Source: Gavia stellata
Taxonomy: Eukaryota; Chordata; Aves; Gaviiformes; Gaviidae
Direction: 5' to 3'
Assembly: GCF_030936135.1 (NCBI RefSeq)
Contig: NC_082595.1
Location: forward strand, 99,241,334 to 99,305,333
DNA length: 64,000 nucleotides
In this document: positions 1 through 13,712 of the stretch, piece by piece
How positions within the stretch are numbered: position 1 is the first letter of the stretch
Layout of the letters: every line of letters begins with the position of its first letter
Translations under genes and position numbers: made by a program
The notes under the pieces: generated by a model
Told to the model about the DNA's origin: nothing
The model's database searches: none
Seen by the model: the letters and a program-made list of their open reading frames with translations, nothing else

Positions 1-345
1 CACCCTCCGACCGATGCCCAGCCTGTCCCCAAGCAGCGTTCTCCCAGGCAGCTTTCCCCCTAGTTTATATATTGAGCATGACATCGTATGGTATGGAATA
101 TCCCTTTGGTCAGTTGGGGTCAGCTGTCCCGGCTGTGTCCCCTCCCAACTTCTTGTGCACCCCCAGCCCACTCACTGGTGGGGTGGGGTGAGAAGCAGAA
201 AAGGCCTTGACTCTGTGTGAGCCCTGCTCAGCAATAACTAAAACGTCCCTGTGCTATCAACACTGTTTCCAGCTCAAATCCAAAACACAGCCCCATACTA
301 GCTACTATGAAGAAAATTAACTCTATCCCAGCCAAAACCAGCACA
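1..345 (+). mobile_element. 3' part of an avian endogenous-retrovirus LTR, cut by the window edge
   Basis: The sequence closely resembles a widespread avian LTR I recognise by its order of landmarks: CCGACCGATGCCCAGCC, then GTATGGAATATCCCTTTGG, TGTCCCCTCCCAACTTCTTG, GAGAAGCAGAAAAGGCCTTG, TGCTCAGCAATAACTAAAAC, and the terminal block ending AACCAGCACA at 345 with the canonical CA end. The 5' half, expected to begin with a TG-initiated block, lies before position 1. No coding region of a provirus follows, so it is a solo LTR or the 3' LTR of an element whose body is outside the window. I cannot name the Repbase family with certainty. Confidence 0.75.
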
Positions 346-1759
346 CTACCTTTAAACGAAAAGAAATAAAAATAGATCAGTCACTAGGGAACTGAAGATC
401 AAACTCTGATATCTGAAATAAAGTAGAAAAAATATGAAACAATTATTTCATAAGCTAGTAGATGATATTAACGTGAAAAGAAATATAAAAATGGATTGTC
501 TAAAATACTAGGTGTCATTCAAAAATGAAATACACTTCCCTGACAGGGCTATCAGACTAGGGGGAAGAAGTTTAACATATGCATCTTGCCTTCATTAAAG
601 CTTCTGTCATTTGACATTTACATAGGAAAATTAAGGATATATCAATTAGGTGATGTTAATATTAAATGCCTGCACAACCAATTGAAAATAGTAAGAAAAC
701 AACATGTTCATAGAATAGTTATTAATAGTTACTTTCAGCCTGGAAAGGTGGGAAAGGAAATGGAAGATCTGTCAGAGGTTTTGAATTATATTCTGAATTT
801 CCAGAAGTGATATGGTTGATAGAGCAGAAACAATTTGTGGATGCTGCAAATGCCTTAAAGATGCTCAAGGACATGGTTGAAGCCTCTTATCAAAGAAATG
901 CCATGAAATTTAACCAAAAAGATGGTACAAAAAATGATAACTGTTTACATGGTGCAACTGCAGAAACGTAGCTGGGGTTACAGTAAACCACAAACAAAAT
1001 GAGTTGAGAACATGAGTACAAAGCAAAAGTAATTCTGGACTGAAGGTAGAGGAGCATTGCATGAAGGTCATGAAAAGCAGCTATTCCATCCTGCAAAGTA
1101 TTGACAAGGCTATAACTATGGCACAATATTTCAAATAAAATATGACAAATCAAGGAGAAACCAAAGGAGGTGTTCTAAAAAGTAAGGGGGGCAAAAAAAA
1201 AAAGAAGATAGAAACAAAACAAAGAGCAAATTCTATTTGTTTAAACTAGAGAATATTTTTTTAAAATCCTTTCAAAATACAAAAGGTCATTATAATGAAG
1301 GAGGCAACACTGAGGTATTCTCCAGGATGCTAACAGTCAATTTGAGAAAAGGATATTTTTCTATTACACTTTTATGAAAACTAAACAAAACAAAGCTTTT
1401 CAACATGATGAGTTAAGTACTAGGACTAATTATCTGTGGAGAGGACCTAGCACAGCTTCAAATTTAGCCTCTATTATGGTCAAATCACTGCTTAAAACAG
1501 AGTGGCAGGGTGAATACCCAGTAATGGGGAGCCTAGTTTCTGTCTGTTGTCACTGGGTTGCCTTTCTCAGTGTTGAAGATGTTTGACCTGGTTTCTCTTT
1601 GGGTAACGACTGGGATGAAAAAGGACTGATCTCTACAGGGAATTTAGTTGTGCTATATATTTGCAATTGCTTGCTTAGAAGAGGCTGTGAGAGATATTTT
1701 GAAAATAATGAACTTTAAGAATTGTCTGTTTGCTAAATGCATCAGACTGAGTTCTTCCC
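346..1759. other. Intergenic AT-rich sequence, nothing recognised
   Basis: About 1.4 kb of AT-rich DNA with short A-tracts (for example 1193-1203). Only short chance frames are present on both strands; no splice-bordered exon, RNA gene or recognised repeat was seen. Confidence 0.6.
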
Positions 1760-2290
1760 AATGTATGGGCTCACCCGGCTAAACCGGTTTCGGGACACAA
1801 AGGCGAGATGCAGGGAGTTATGATTCGACTCAGCTTTGTCTCACCTTGACAGATCCTTATTTATGCAGAGATGACTTGGGGGGAGCTGTGAAACGGCTCA
1901 GCGCAGGGTTGCCTGAACAACCGAAACCGGAATGGAGCTGTGAGTGACCCCTTAACGAACAAATCGCCCTGAGTACCATTCCACCACTGTTCAGTAACTT
2001 TGTGTGCTAGGCATCACTAAATTAGCCCTACAGACTAAGGAGCCATCAAGGCACCAGAGATAAACATTCACGCATAATCCTGCCCCCACCCATCAAATCA
2101 GGGAATAAAAACCGTAAGGTTTGGGCAGAAAAGTGGGGAGCCTTTTTCCAAGGATACAGCTGGCCTGTACGAGATTCTTTCCCCCTTGCTCAGGACACTG
2201 TACAAGATAACTTCCCGGGGATTAAGAGGCCTTACCCGAGAGAGAGGGTAAGTGATTCAGAAACACCCACGTTAACTCTGAAAATAGCAC
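1760..2290 (+). mobile_element. Possible solo LTR (unassigned endogenous retrovirus)
   Basis: A ~530-bp block stands out from its AT-rich surroundings by higher GC and many CpGs. It starts near TGTATGGGCTCACCCGG, contains a short inverted pair (GGCTAAACCGGTTTCGG and ACCGAAACCGG), and has an AATAAA at 2105-2110 (GGAATAAAAACCG) followed by a GT-rich and pyrimidine-rich stretch (TTTCCCCCTTGCTC) as in an R-U5 region. It ends around AATAGCACA. No open reading frame lies inside. These properties fit a solitary retroviral LTR, but no target-site duplication was confirmed and the exact ends are uncertain. It could also be another unclassified repeat. Confidence 0.4.
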
Positions 2291-3234
2291 AGCAGCAGAG
2301 TGGTAGTAGATACAGCGTGCCACTTCCTCCAGAGTTAAAAAGGGCATTGTTTTTCCAAGGTTTTGCATTCTAGAGAGCAGATTTCATAACCTCAACTAAG
2401 CATTTTGCACTCTTATGTCAAATAAGATACCAGAATACCTCTGAAAACTTGGATTTGAAGTCAGAGGAAATAATATCTCAAAGTCCAGGTATAGCTATGA
2501 GGAAAAGGCTCAATTAGCAGAGGCAGATGCATCTTAGAGTTCATGATGCATAAGGATAAAGTGATACTTGACAAAACTTAGATTGAGCTAGAATTTTTTA
2601 AAGGTATAGGAAAAGGTTTTTCTGATATTTTGACAAGCAAACGAGGGAAAACAAAGAGAACTGCTTTGCACTGGAAATTGGGCTACAGAGTTTCTAGCAA
2701 GATGATGATGATGAATATGGGGAGGGGGGAAGGTAGGATAGCTAACAGGATTACAGAAATGGGAATGTACACATCTGAAGCAGGGCAAAACCCCAGGGAA
2801 CTCCCTGCCCGCAGGTCAAAGGGCTTCACATTCTGCATTGCAGCAATAGGACAGGACTACAACGCAGACTTGTATGTTCAGTATCAAGGCTTTTCAAGAA
2901 ACCTCTCCCACATAAATTTATTCCCTGTTAGGGATAAGCCTTTATATTAGGTACCTACAAAAAGTGAATTTTTCTTTTTTTTTTACAAAAAAAAAAAAAA
3001 CCAAACCAGGCCTGTCTATTTTGGCTTTCATAATGTGCAGGACTTTAGAATATTTTATAATGGGGCACAATCTGACACTGGGTGCCCTTCTCGCTGCATT
3101 TTGGGAAACAAAACAGGCTGGAGCTGTCTAATCATAATAGCATGGCACTAAGCTTGAAAGGACATTAACCAGTAAACCACATCAGTGGCCTGAAAGAAAA
3201 ATCTAAACCTAAAGCATGGCCTGATCCTCTGTCC
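2291..3234. other. Intergenic sequence, simple-repeat patches only
   Basis: AT-rich DNA with a GATGATGATGA patch near 2700 and an interrupted T/A run at 2971-3000. Small open frames here (for example 2630-2950) show no splice borders or recognisable protein character. Confidence 0.55.
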
Positions 3235-3640
3235 AAGGACCCCCGACATTGGCCCAGCTGAAAAGTCCCGGGGGAGAAATCTCACAGCAGCCAACAGGTG
3301 CTTTGAAAGCCCCCTGGAGCCCCACTACAATGGGAGCTCTAGGCTTTGTCTCTCTTCTAACCCTGCTCTTGACCACCAGTGTACCCAAGGGCCTGGCTGA
3401 GCCTCAGCCATGGATCCTCAGGTGGTCCAAATGAAAATGTTCTCCGCGAAGAACTCTGTCTGCTGCCTACCTCTTCCCTGGGCAGCCTCCCTCGGCTCCC
3501 CTCCAGCCACAGCTCCAGGCTCAAGGTGAAAGAAGGAAATCGGTATTTCAGTGCTGCACCGCTGGGCTACACACTTTGGGAGCCGAGCCTCTCTCCCTCT
3601 TGCTGAGGCTCAGCTCTCTGCTTAGGACCATTCAGACCGG
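3235..3640. other. Unassigned GC-rich patch
   Basis: A ~400-bp stretch is clearly GC-richer than its flanks, with CCCGGGGG, several CpGs and CT-rich runs. Three overlapping plus-strand frames of 61-75 codons exist but overlap one another in different frames and resemble no family I know. It may be an old repeat or LTR remnant. Nothing supports calling a gene. Confidence 0.35.
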
Positions 3641-6600
3641 TGACTTCAGTCTTACAGAAATTACCAGATCTAGGTGGGAAAGGACAAGTCAGGACAGTGT
3701 TTTGTTAATCTGTACCTATCCACAGGAACAGCAGACACTATGCGCACCCTTTAAAAGATGAGCTTTAACTCACCTTTTCATTGACAACCTACATACAGAA
3801 GGTTGGACAAGCCCTATCACTTCAAACAGGTTAAGAAAAAGCACCATATGGAGTTAGTTCCAGGCCAGACACAAATCATTGCCGAATCAAAGCACAGAGC
3901 TAATGCATCTGTGTAAAATTATCTAATTATTGGCAGATAGATTATTTCACAGTAGTCTCCCAGGCCGAGTCATAAAGGATTCACAAACATGCTTTAGGAT
4001 ACAAGCCGTGAATTCAAAGCATTGGTGTCTGAAGCTCTTTTCATTTTATTCTAAACACCTGTAAAGGAGATTTTTGCTGCTATACATAGGGATACCTAAG
4101 GCATTTACATATCACAGATTCTGATGCACTTCTATAACCACCTTGTCTCCCTCTTGCAAAAAATTAAAACAGCTTTAGTTGAGTAATCCAGGAGCAAAAC
4201 AATAGCATGCTTTGGGCTTTTAAATCCTTTTAACTAAACGAATAGATTAATTAAAAATACTAGAAGCTCAGAAAAGTAACAGGTTTTGGTAAGCAGTCTG
4301 AGAATAAAACTTGTGTAAAAACAGCCACTGGAATATTCAAAATAAGAAAAATCAGTAGAAATCTAAGCATGTCTGGAAGTAACTCAAACAGGAAAACCAG
4401 GCTACATTTGTCCATTTAATTTTCCATCAAAAATGGCTGGAATAGCTCTAAAAAGATCTACTTACTTCCGTTCTTTCAGGCTTATAATGCCTGAAGTCCT
4501 CATATGGTTTACATTGATGCTATGGTCAAAAGGCAAATGAGAACAACTGGGATAGGCACCCATAAATGAAGTAACCACACAATCATTCAGAAATTAAAAG
4601 TAATGTTTACACAAAAATAATTTTCCTGTCTCTAATCCATCTGCTCTCCACCTTATGCTCTGACTTCTTAAAAAGAGGTAAAAAAAGATGAGCGAAAGGG
4701 CCTGTTCTTTCTTCTGGGGCATCTCTGGAGGGAGCATCCAGGATCTGGCTGCTCTAAAAGAAAGGAGCAGGCTGGCCAAGCAGCAAAGTCTCTGAACACC
4801 TCTGGACAACGCCTTCTTTTCACTCATAAACTCTAGGAAGCTACATACGTAAGTGTAGTCTTAGTAAAATGTCATCGACAAGGCATCCTATAAAGTCACT
4901 GAAAAGAGAGAACATGATTCAAATCTTGGTTGGTTCAGTCAATCTTAGAGCTACATATCCTCTTCATTAGGCTGCAGGATTAAGTCCCTCCTAAGAGGAT
5001 GTTTCCAAAAGTGCCTACCAAAAATATGTTAATAAGCTTACAGTTACAGTTTTGATACAAAGAGTTTGGCTTACTTCAGATTGCTTAATTTTTGGTAATG
5101 TCAGAAGCTGTGACTGTACATCCCTGAGGCTATAGAATTAGTAACAACTGTTAAAATTCTCCAGGCCAATGAGGAAAAATCTTGGCAGATTACAAGAGAA
5201 CAAGCAACCACAAAGTCCTCCTTCCTCTGCCCCACAGTTAGCTTTTTATAGCTCACCGTGCAAACCACTAACTGCAAAGAACAGGCAAGGGAAATTTCAT
5301 CCTGTAAGGTCAACATCTCAAAGTTATAAATGTATTAAGCAATGCAAACTGATCTGCAGCTCTTAGGAGCTGGAAAAGCTGCCAGCTCCAAGAACTGAAA
5401 GCTAACACTCTTAACATCAAACACCCCAAAACCGTTATTTTCCACAGCAATGCTAAATACTATTCTTTAATGGAGGGGAGAGCTCTTAGGCCCAAGGTTA
5501 AGCCAATCTCATCAGTAAAGTAGGGCTTTGCGATATTGGCTGTCAACCACCACCTCCCACAGAGTTGTGCTACGCTTCTCAGTAATCTTCAGTGGCAGCT
5601 CTGTAAACACTGGAGGTTGTGTTATTCAAACTTTTCCCAGGGATGCCAGGAATTATATGACGCTTTTCCCCGCAATCACGATGCTGCTTTGCCTGTGGAT
5701 ATGCCCCTGGTTAAGCCCTTGTAGATTTGAAATTTGGTGGAGCATAGAGGTGTTTTGGGATTACAAAATCCAGCTTGCTGATTTCTGTTCACCTGCAGAT
5801 TTAATCCTTAATTATTGAACTGTGACTAAAACCAGAAGCTGAAACCAGCAGCTGCAGTAAGTGACACAGTAATGAAAGGAGATCTTCCCAAAGAAGTTGT
5901 TGTTGGTACCAATTGGTTTTCTCTCGGGACAGATTACATCCATAGGACAGTAGATCGGACTGGTATTGCAAGCCAGGAAGAACATTTACTCCATACCATT
6001 GGAGGCCTCTCTCAACAGCATAGAACAGCATTAAACCCTTAATAAAAATCTCAAATGAGATAAAATGCCATGAAAAACAAACAAGAAAGATGCAGAACTT
6101 TGCCAGTGTCTTTGGTCACAGCAATAGCAGGGAATTTAACAGAGAGGTGATTCTGCTCCCCCTTTTGCTCCTCTGTTGATAATCCCAAGGACCTTGAGCC
6201 TTTTCCGATATATGTTGGATACATTGAAATCAGTGAGCATCTGAGCAAACAAGGAAACACTTTAGAAGGTGCTTCCTGCATTTCAGGTCTGAAGTTTAAC
6301 AGACTGAGCTGCAGCTACTTGTACTTTGCTGTGTATATAAGTCTTTCAATTTTCAGGGGCATTACTCTACAATAAATCCAAAACTAAGACATTGGCATAA
6401 GCACCACCTGTGCTCTCTTTCCTTACATCTCTGACTTTTCAGCTTACAGGATGGAAAAAACAACTTTTTAAGTCAATAATAACTCACCACATTTAATGCA
6501 GGATCTTGCAGTACAGAGAAGTTATCAAAAATATCAACTATTTTTAGAGGCCTCATGTGGGCAACTGAAAAGTATTTTATTGGCATTTGTGAAATTAGAT

Positions 6601-7959
6601 GTAAATGTGTTACAAAGCTCCTGCAGCTAGTAAAGTGCAAAGTGCAAAAGCTGTTTTTCCTTTACCCTTTCTTTTTTCAATACTGCCGATTTTATACATA
6701 AATATGATTATAGAATGATAAGAAAAAGAAGGAACTACTCTTTCTGGCTTCCAAGAGGACTGATGGCTTTACTATGATTTCTGCAAACTAATCTTACGTG
6801 TCAAAACCAAGTCTTTTCCTCTGTTTTCGCTCCTAAAATATTGCTTAATGTTTACTGAAATCTGAAGAAATACCCTATTTTCCACATCCTCTCCTGAAAG
6901 TCACTGAGAAAAGAAGTTCCAAAAGAACTTCCTGTTCATTTCTAAAAAGAGATGCTCTTAAAGCTGTCACTGATATTCCTTCATTTTCTTCGAAAGAAAG
7001 AGAGTCAGATTGCCCAGATCCAGGGTGTAACAGAGCACTGACATTTAACCAGAGGTGGTGTATCCTTCCTAGCCTGTAGTATTTTTCCCTGCTAATTGGC
7101 ACATAAGATCAAACTTTTGTTTGAGATGAGAATCATTAGATAAAGGTGGTGAAAGAAATAAACTCAATTTTGTGAACAGAATGAAAAAGACATCTTCAAC
7201 CTGATATGGTTTATGTTGGTAAGGCCAAGCAGATGTTGAGCAGAATCTATGCAAAGATCATGTTATCGCAATGTCTTTGCTGCTTATTTTCTCTAAACAC
7301 ATCATCTTTAACACATAGTGTAACTATTCTGTTGCAGGGTCATCCAGGTGCAGTGCTTTCACAGTATGAGTCTTTACTGGGGCCCCCCAGGGACTACCAT
7401 CATAATAAATACTGCCCTCTAAAAGCAAAATGATCTGAAGGAATCAACAGCTAATTAAAAAACCTAGGGCTCTAATTACAAATGGTGGCTTGTAGTCCCC
7501 TTCATTCATTTACCTTTGCTCATTGCTCATCTCTATAAGCAAGATACACTACGTTCATTCCTCTCCAGACCAAGACCCTCAAACTCCTGAATTGTATGTG
7601 TTAAATAAAATATTTTAGAAAATCCCACAATTAATCTGAACTGTTTGGTGTGGTGATGGCCATTGTTTTTCCATCATTATGGACAAGAGGAAAAAAAAAA
7701 AAAACAGACCACACCACTTAAATATTTTACCTAGGAGTTTCCTTCCTCTGGAGATCTATCAAGTCATTGAAGAGATATAGATTATACCTGGATATGAAGC
7801 CATCAACAACCTGAAACTTAAATCTTTAAAAATCTTGAATCATGAAACATTTCAAACTGGACCTTACTTCATATGGGAAGCCATATCTCACAATCACTTT
7901 TAGCTTTTCATCCACTTCGTCCAGCAATTTTGAACAACTTAAGAAAGGGCCAAAGACTG

Positions 7960-7981
7960 AAAAAAAAAAAAAAAAAAAAAA
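7960..7981 (+). repeat. A22 homopolymer
   Basis: Uninterrupted run of about 22 A. No retrocopy was recognised immediately 5' of it, so it is reported only as a length-variable tract. Confidence 0.9.
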
Positions 7982-10900
7982 TCACATTTTAGGAATATTT
8001 TTGTTACAAACAGCTGTACCATTTATAGCTCCAAAGTCCAAAATGGCCTAAGCTAGTTTTTGCTCCACTTTTCTCTGCAATGTCTTTACCAGAAATAACA
8101 TTTAAAGCAGCACTATGACAAACATTCATTAAGTGTTTAAATTAATGGAAGAGGTCACAAAAGAAAGACTTCCAGGACTGGACCTTAAATTGCATTACCA
8201 CTCCCTTTTTGAGATTATATAGGTTACTGCCTATATATATTTCACATACATATTATTGAAAGTTGCATTCAGAGACTGCTGTATCTTTTTTCTTCTATAG
8301 CCAGAACCAGTGCAGATGGTCCTATCAGATTAATTAAAATCACCCCCCCCAGTTTCACTCGCAGTTTGTGTTCTGTATTGTTCTCCCATTTTGACTAAAC
8401 TCCTTCTGCTTATTTGTTTTCAAGCATTACTTTATTTTTAAACAGCATACATCTGCTTTGCTCATTAGAATAAATATTTTACATGCACATTACGTAGATA
8501 ATAAAGATTCTCACAGAAAAAGGCTGTCATGCACTTTTCTGTATCTGGGTTGCAAAGGACATTGGACTATAAATCAGAGCTCTGCATGAAGCTGGTTTCC
8601 CTGTTACCATGCCTTGCAAGCAAGGGAAGCCTAGGAGGGCAGACTAAGAGGGCAGTGACAGGGTGTCAGCACAGCTTGGCAGAAGATGCTGATTTCAGAG
8701 AGAGAGGAATACACGTTAAATAGACAATTCAGTTTTAATGGTAATCATATTTTTTATGTTAAGGTTTATATATACTGACTTTCACCATTAAGTCTTATTT
8801 CCCTTGGAGATTACCACTAATTGTTTCCCTCTTTTTCCTCATAAATAGTGCACCAGGTCTAGTATTTTATTACCTTTGTGCCTTGAGAAATGAGGCTGAT
8901 TTGCACAAACTGCTATCAGGAAATGTTTCAGCATTTCGTATCTTCAGAAGAATGAATCCCTGTTTAATACTCAGCTTTGCTGGCATTAGGCATGCTGACC
9001 AGTGACTAAATCAGATATTTCAGCTTCTACAGCTATTTCAGTTAGAACCACATATAAATTGATTATACATAAAAAATTTCTACTAACTGTCACGTATCTG
9101 GTGTTGGTAAGCGATACAGGAAGCTGGGGTTTGGTAATGACATAGCTGTCCAACAGGGAAGCTGCTGGGGTCTCTGCCATCTGCTCCCAGGCAGCTTCAG
9201 AAAGCAAAGTCTCTATTTTTAGGTAGAAATGCTGACCAGGTTGTCAGATCTAGCTGTGACTGAGCTGGATGTAACCTCAGACTTCAACTTCTGTTTGTAC
9301 AGCTTAGTGTATCCTATGAAGGTTCAGTCAACATGATAAAGTACCCCGCTTTGTTCAAATAGCATAGTCATTAGCATGAGCACCGAGCTGTCCCCTTTGT
9401 TAGCCAATCCCAAAGCAAGCGAAGAAAAATGACAGATGAAATTTATCACTATAAGAAGAAATCAAAGTAAATAAGATTTTCATGTTTCTGAGTGTCATGG
9501 TAGTCAGAGAGGTTTAGAGAAGGATTTTTTTTTTTTTCCTATAGTCTTCACTGTTGTAATTACCTACTGAAAATACTTGTTGTAGTTAAAAAACAACTCT
9601 CCTAAGCACTAAGGAAAGATGAGGCTCTGTACTTGTGTTGCTGAAGTCTTCCTGCTCTATGATGGGATGCTCATTCACTCTGGAAACTCAGTACTCCATC
9701 ACCATCTAGTGCAACAGAGCATCACTGAGGACAAACAGAGGAAAGTTTAAGTCACTGAGCTCTGGTGGAGAATGGAACCATGTCAGCAGCTGACTTAACC
9801 AAGCTAAGAGAGTCTTTTTCTGACCATCTGTAGGACCTTTATCTACTCTTCTGCTTTTATGTATGTCCCGCATCTTCAGCAAAATGAGCTAGCTGTTTTC
9901 AAGTGCAGGCAGTTGATAAAGAGGCTCAAGTTTACTATTTTCTGTGTCTACAAAACGGGACCAATAGCAAAGGTGTCAAAGAGTGCTGATGAAGACAAGT
10001 TTTTGAGGAAGAATGAGGGCTGGATGAAAAACTGTTGAAAGTATCTGTGAAACATACTGTCTGGGTGATCTACTAGTAAATAAACTTCAATCTGTAACTA
10101 CAATGATGTACATGAGAAAAATAATCTTAAAATAAACTGTAAAAAAACATATAAAGTAATGTAATCTCAGATGACTGCTACCAATGTGGAAAGAGCTCAG
10201 GGTCAAACCAAATAATGCAAACACTACCTCAAGTGCTCAGTAACAGTTAAACAATCAAACTGAAAAACATTTTTATGCCACCAGATGAACCTTTGGTGCG
10301 TCTGCAACATTTGATACAAGGCATGGCTCTGCTCCTCCCTTCCACGTCTCAAAAAAATATACTGAAAAAGATAGAGAGATAAATAAAGAGGATGACCAAA
10401 GGTTATAGAGAAGTAACTAAGTACGCAAGGACTCAACAGGTTGGAAAAGACACAACTGAGTATATTAGAAGTCCATAAAAACAGAGAGGTAGAACAGTGA
10501 CATAGTTTTTCAGTTTTTTTTGATATAAGAAGCAGGGACATAATTTGAAACAAATGAAAAATGAAAACACATAAATAATGGAAGTGGCTCTTCTGATAGA
10601 CAAGTTGGGCATACAGAACAAGTCATACAACCTTGGAAGTGAGACCAGTCTCAGGGCTTTACCGAAAAAGTGTACTCTTAAAAATTTGCAGGTTCCTAAA
10701 TTCTAGTATCTTTAAGTAGGAAAAGTGGCAGACATGGTGGGCAATGCTACAGTAATAAATCCATTTTGATGGTGGAACACTTCTAGTTTTGTGTTCATTC
10801 CCTTCCTTCAGAATCTCTCAGTCTATGATCAATCAATACAATAAACCAGCAAGGTGTCAGATTTTACTTGCTGCGTGTTTTGCAGTGAAACATAACCCTA

Positions 10901-11934
10901 GCAAAATCCTTGCCTTGGCCCCCTTCTTCACTTACTTCAATTGCTGTGGCTGTTTTGATGTTGCCCTGCCCTTGATCTGCTCTCCAGCTAGAGCTTTCTT
11001 GTTTGATACTCACCTGCTGACAGATGAAATGTAAAATCTTCAGTTCCCATGTGGCCTGCAGACATCCCGTGCTTCTGCATAAGCAATACATTCTTTGGCA
11101 GAAGAGCTGGCTGGGTGGTAACACACCATCGTTCTCGGGAGAAAATGGCCCAAAGTTTCACCTAGCATCCCTCGATTTGTGGGTAACAGGCACAGTGACT
11201 GCGTACTGCTTCATGAAATCTGACCTTGCACAGAATACTTGCCCAGTTTGCTGGGTTTTGAAGGGAAAGTAGAAGTAAATAAAACAAACTTTAAAAATTA
11301 TTGGTTTTGCAAGTGTAGGAATTCTTACCCCTATGATGAAGGCATCCATATTCTATGGCCATCCTCTCAAAGCACCTTTTCACAGTGCAGAATGTCAAAA
11401 GTAGTAAGAATCATTATACAAGGAAAAAAATCTGAATCATATGCAGCCACCCCACTCATTGAACCACACTGTTTTGTTTATAAATACAGAAGTGTCTACC
11501 CTGCATCTGTTTGCAGTGACATACTGTCTCCACGTCCAATTTCCAGCAGAGAAAGAAATTGTGAGTTATGATCTTTCTTCCCTAATCTCTGGTTCTACTA
11601 ATCCAAAAGAAAGGTGATACATTTTGCTGCTTTGGTACATCCACCAGTCTGCAAAAAGCTCCTCAAAGATGTAAACACTATCAGTGTTTCTCAGGCAAAA
11701 GAGGATTAATTGCCCTAGGAAGCATTGCTCCTGGAGTCACAAATGAACTATTTATTCACCTGCTTTGGGGCGCACAAGCATCTCCAGAGCATGGACTTGT
11801 TTTGGGTAAAAAAAAGTCTGCTGATGCTGTATTCTGAACAGATCCCAACTGCAAATCAAACAAACTGACAAAACTGAACTGTCTCAAGTGCCAGTTCAGC
11901 ATCTTCTTAATACCAAGGTGAGTTTCTTAACCTT

Positions 11935-12018
11935 AAAAAAACCCCAAACAAACAAAACCAAAAAAAAAAACCACCACCAAAAAGCAAACCCAAAACCAAA
12001 TCCAAAACCAATACAACA
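11935..12018 (+). repeat. A/C-rich low-complexity stretch
   Basis: Interrupted AAAACC-type units (AAAAAACCCC, AACAAAACC, CCAAAACCAA) over about 80 bp without T. A comparable stretch occurs at 50153-50205, just before a CR1 copy. Confidence 0.8.
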
Positions 12019-13407
12019 GCGTTTGCTAGCGTCTCTTGGTCACTCCCACAGCCTCAAATGTTATTTTGCCATACAGAAGATACTGGAAGGCTGGCACTGG
12101 GATACACATATCCTTGTGATGTGCCTCTTCCTTCTTTTTTCCCTTAGATTTTATTTTATTTGGAACGTACACTAATGTAGGCTGATCATTTTGGATGTAT
12201 ATACTAAAACTGTTTATACAGATGAAAGTTTTGAATACAGAATAAATCAGGAGTAGTCCTGGCTGCAAGGAAAACATTTATCATGGATTTGTAATGCCAG
12301 CAAAACAGAAAATACAGAAGACCAGTAACACTCAGAGCTTTATCTACAGCTCAGCTCTAAATTGACACTAAACACAAACTTTTCATGATCCTGAATAAGA
12401 ATGGTCAGACAATGTAGCACTAACTTACTAACCTGAGAACAAAACATGCAGACAGACCATAATGCTTCATTGTAAAGTACAGAAGTATCTTCTACAGAAT
12501 AATCCAAGGTTTTCCAGCTGGAGGTATGCCTTGTGGTTTGCCTGCATCTACTGATTACCAGTTACATTACCTTTTTTACATTTTTCCTTCCTTCTCTCTG
12601 CAATTCCAATATACCTTGCTTTACTAGTCTGGGGCTTTTGGGACTGCTGACATAAGAAAAGAGAATTAAGGCAATATAGCTGAATGATGTATATTTGAAT
12701 ATGATAACAGATACATGGATGAGATAACCTTACATAAAACACTGAAGGACAGCCGGGACCAGTAAGTACAAAAAATAAGTTAACAATCTGAAGAATTAAA
12801 GCATTGTTAAAAATCTTGTTAAGAATCCTATGTAAGGTGGGAAGTAAGGCTAACATCTGAACAATTTTCACAGTCAGTAAAAGCTGATACAAAGCAGCAG
12901 ATCTCAAGTCAAAGACGATGCTACTAAAGAGTCAGTTTTGGTTCCACAAATGTCATCACCCATTTCTAAACACTGAAGTCTGGGAAAGAACTCAGTAATA
13001 CAAATTTGTAATGAAATAGCTACTTCAAGCTTTTAACCCACTCTTCTTCCTTCTTTATGATTTAGGCTGACATTTAGGAAGAAGGGTTTTAGAAACTACT
13101 GTCTCAATAATAGTCAGCTTCTTACTATGTTGCATAAAGAAGGGGCTGGCTATCCCAAATAGCAGAAAGCTCAGATAAGAGCGTTACTACTCACGCACAG
13201 AGCAACCACACCTGAACTGGATCCTTCTGTTGCCAAATTCTGACTGAATGTTAGCAGTGTTAATGGAATCCATTGCCAGTGTCTGTACTGTAGGCATGGT
13301 ACAGACAGTTAAATCACCTGTGAACTGCAGTCACTGCACTAGAATTATTTTCGTGTTCTTCTTTTGGGTTTTGTTTGTTTTGAGGAGGGAAGGCTATGGG
13401 GGACCCA

Positions 13408-13712
13408 AGACCTACAAGAAGGTTATCAAGATGATGGAGCCAGGCTCTTTGCAGAGTGCAGTGTGGGAGGATGAGACCACTGGAAGAAACTGAAATGAGA
13501 CAGGTTCAAACAAGAGGACATGCGTAAAAAGGTTTTCAACATGGGGACAGCCAAGCAGTGGGACATCCATCCTTGAGGTTTTCAGGACCCAACTGAATAC
13601 AGCCCTGAGCAACCTGTTCCAACATTAAAGGAACTCTGCCTTGAGAGGGAGGTTGGACTACATTATTTCTACAGATCGCTTCAAACCTGTATTATCGTAT
13701 GATCCTATCAAG
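13408..13712 (+). mobile_element. Decayed CR1 LINE 3' fragment
   Basis: Sense-strand CR1 landmarks in order: GATGGAGCCAGGCTCTTTGC, an AGGAAAAACTTTTTCAACATG-like block (AAAAAGGTTTTCAACATG), CATCCATCCTTGAGGTTTTC, CCCTGAGCAACCTGTTCC and GAGGGAGGTTGGACTACAT, ending at the degenerate tail TATCGTATGATCCTATCA. Many substitutions and short deletions point to an old copy. It lies about 1 kb beyond the NBAS stop codon on the opposite strand. Confidence 0.8.

Larger units (their letters stand above)
3641..13407. other. Intergenic DNA downstream of NBAS, no gene recognised
   Basis: Nearly 10 kb of AT-rich sequence with only short frames. Visible simple patches are A14 near 7690, A22 at 7960-7981, C8 at 8342-8349, T11 near 9526, and an A/C-rich low-complexity stretch at 11935-12018. 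Longest frames (10224-10553 minus, 11239-11571 plus, 12548-12907 minus) lack protein character, conserved motifs or splice context. No tRNA, snoRNA or microRNA hairpin was recognised by eye. Confidence 0.55.

Noticed and set aside
3249..3761. Series of plus-strand frames in the GC-rich patch
   Set aside because: They overlap in different frames, are short, and owe their openness to local GC content; no homologous protein recognised.
12548..12907. Minus-strand 119-codon frame downstream of NBAS
   Set aside because: Mixed hydrophobic and low-complexity content typical of translated AT-rich DNA; no family resemblance or gene context.
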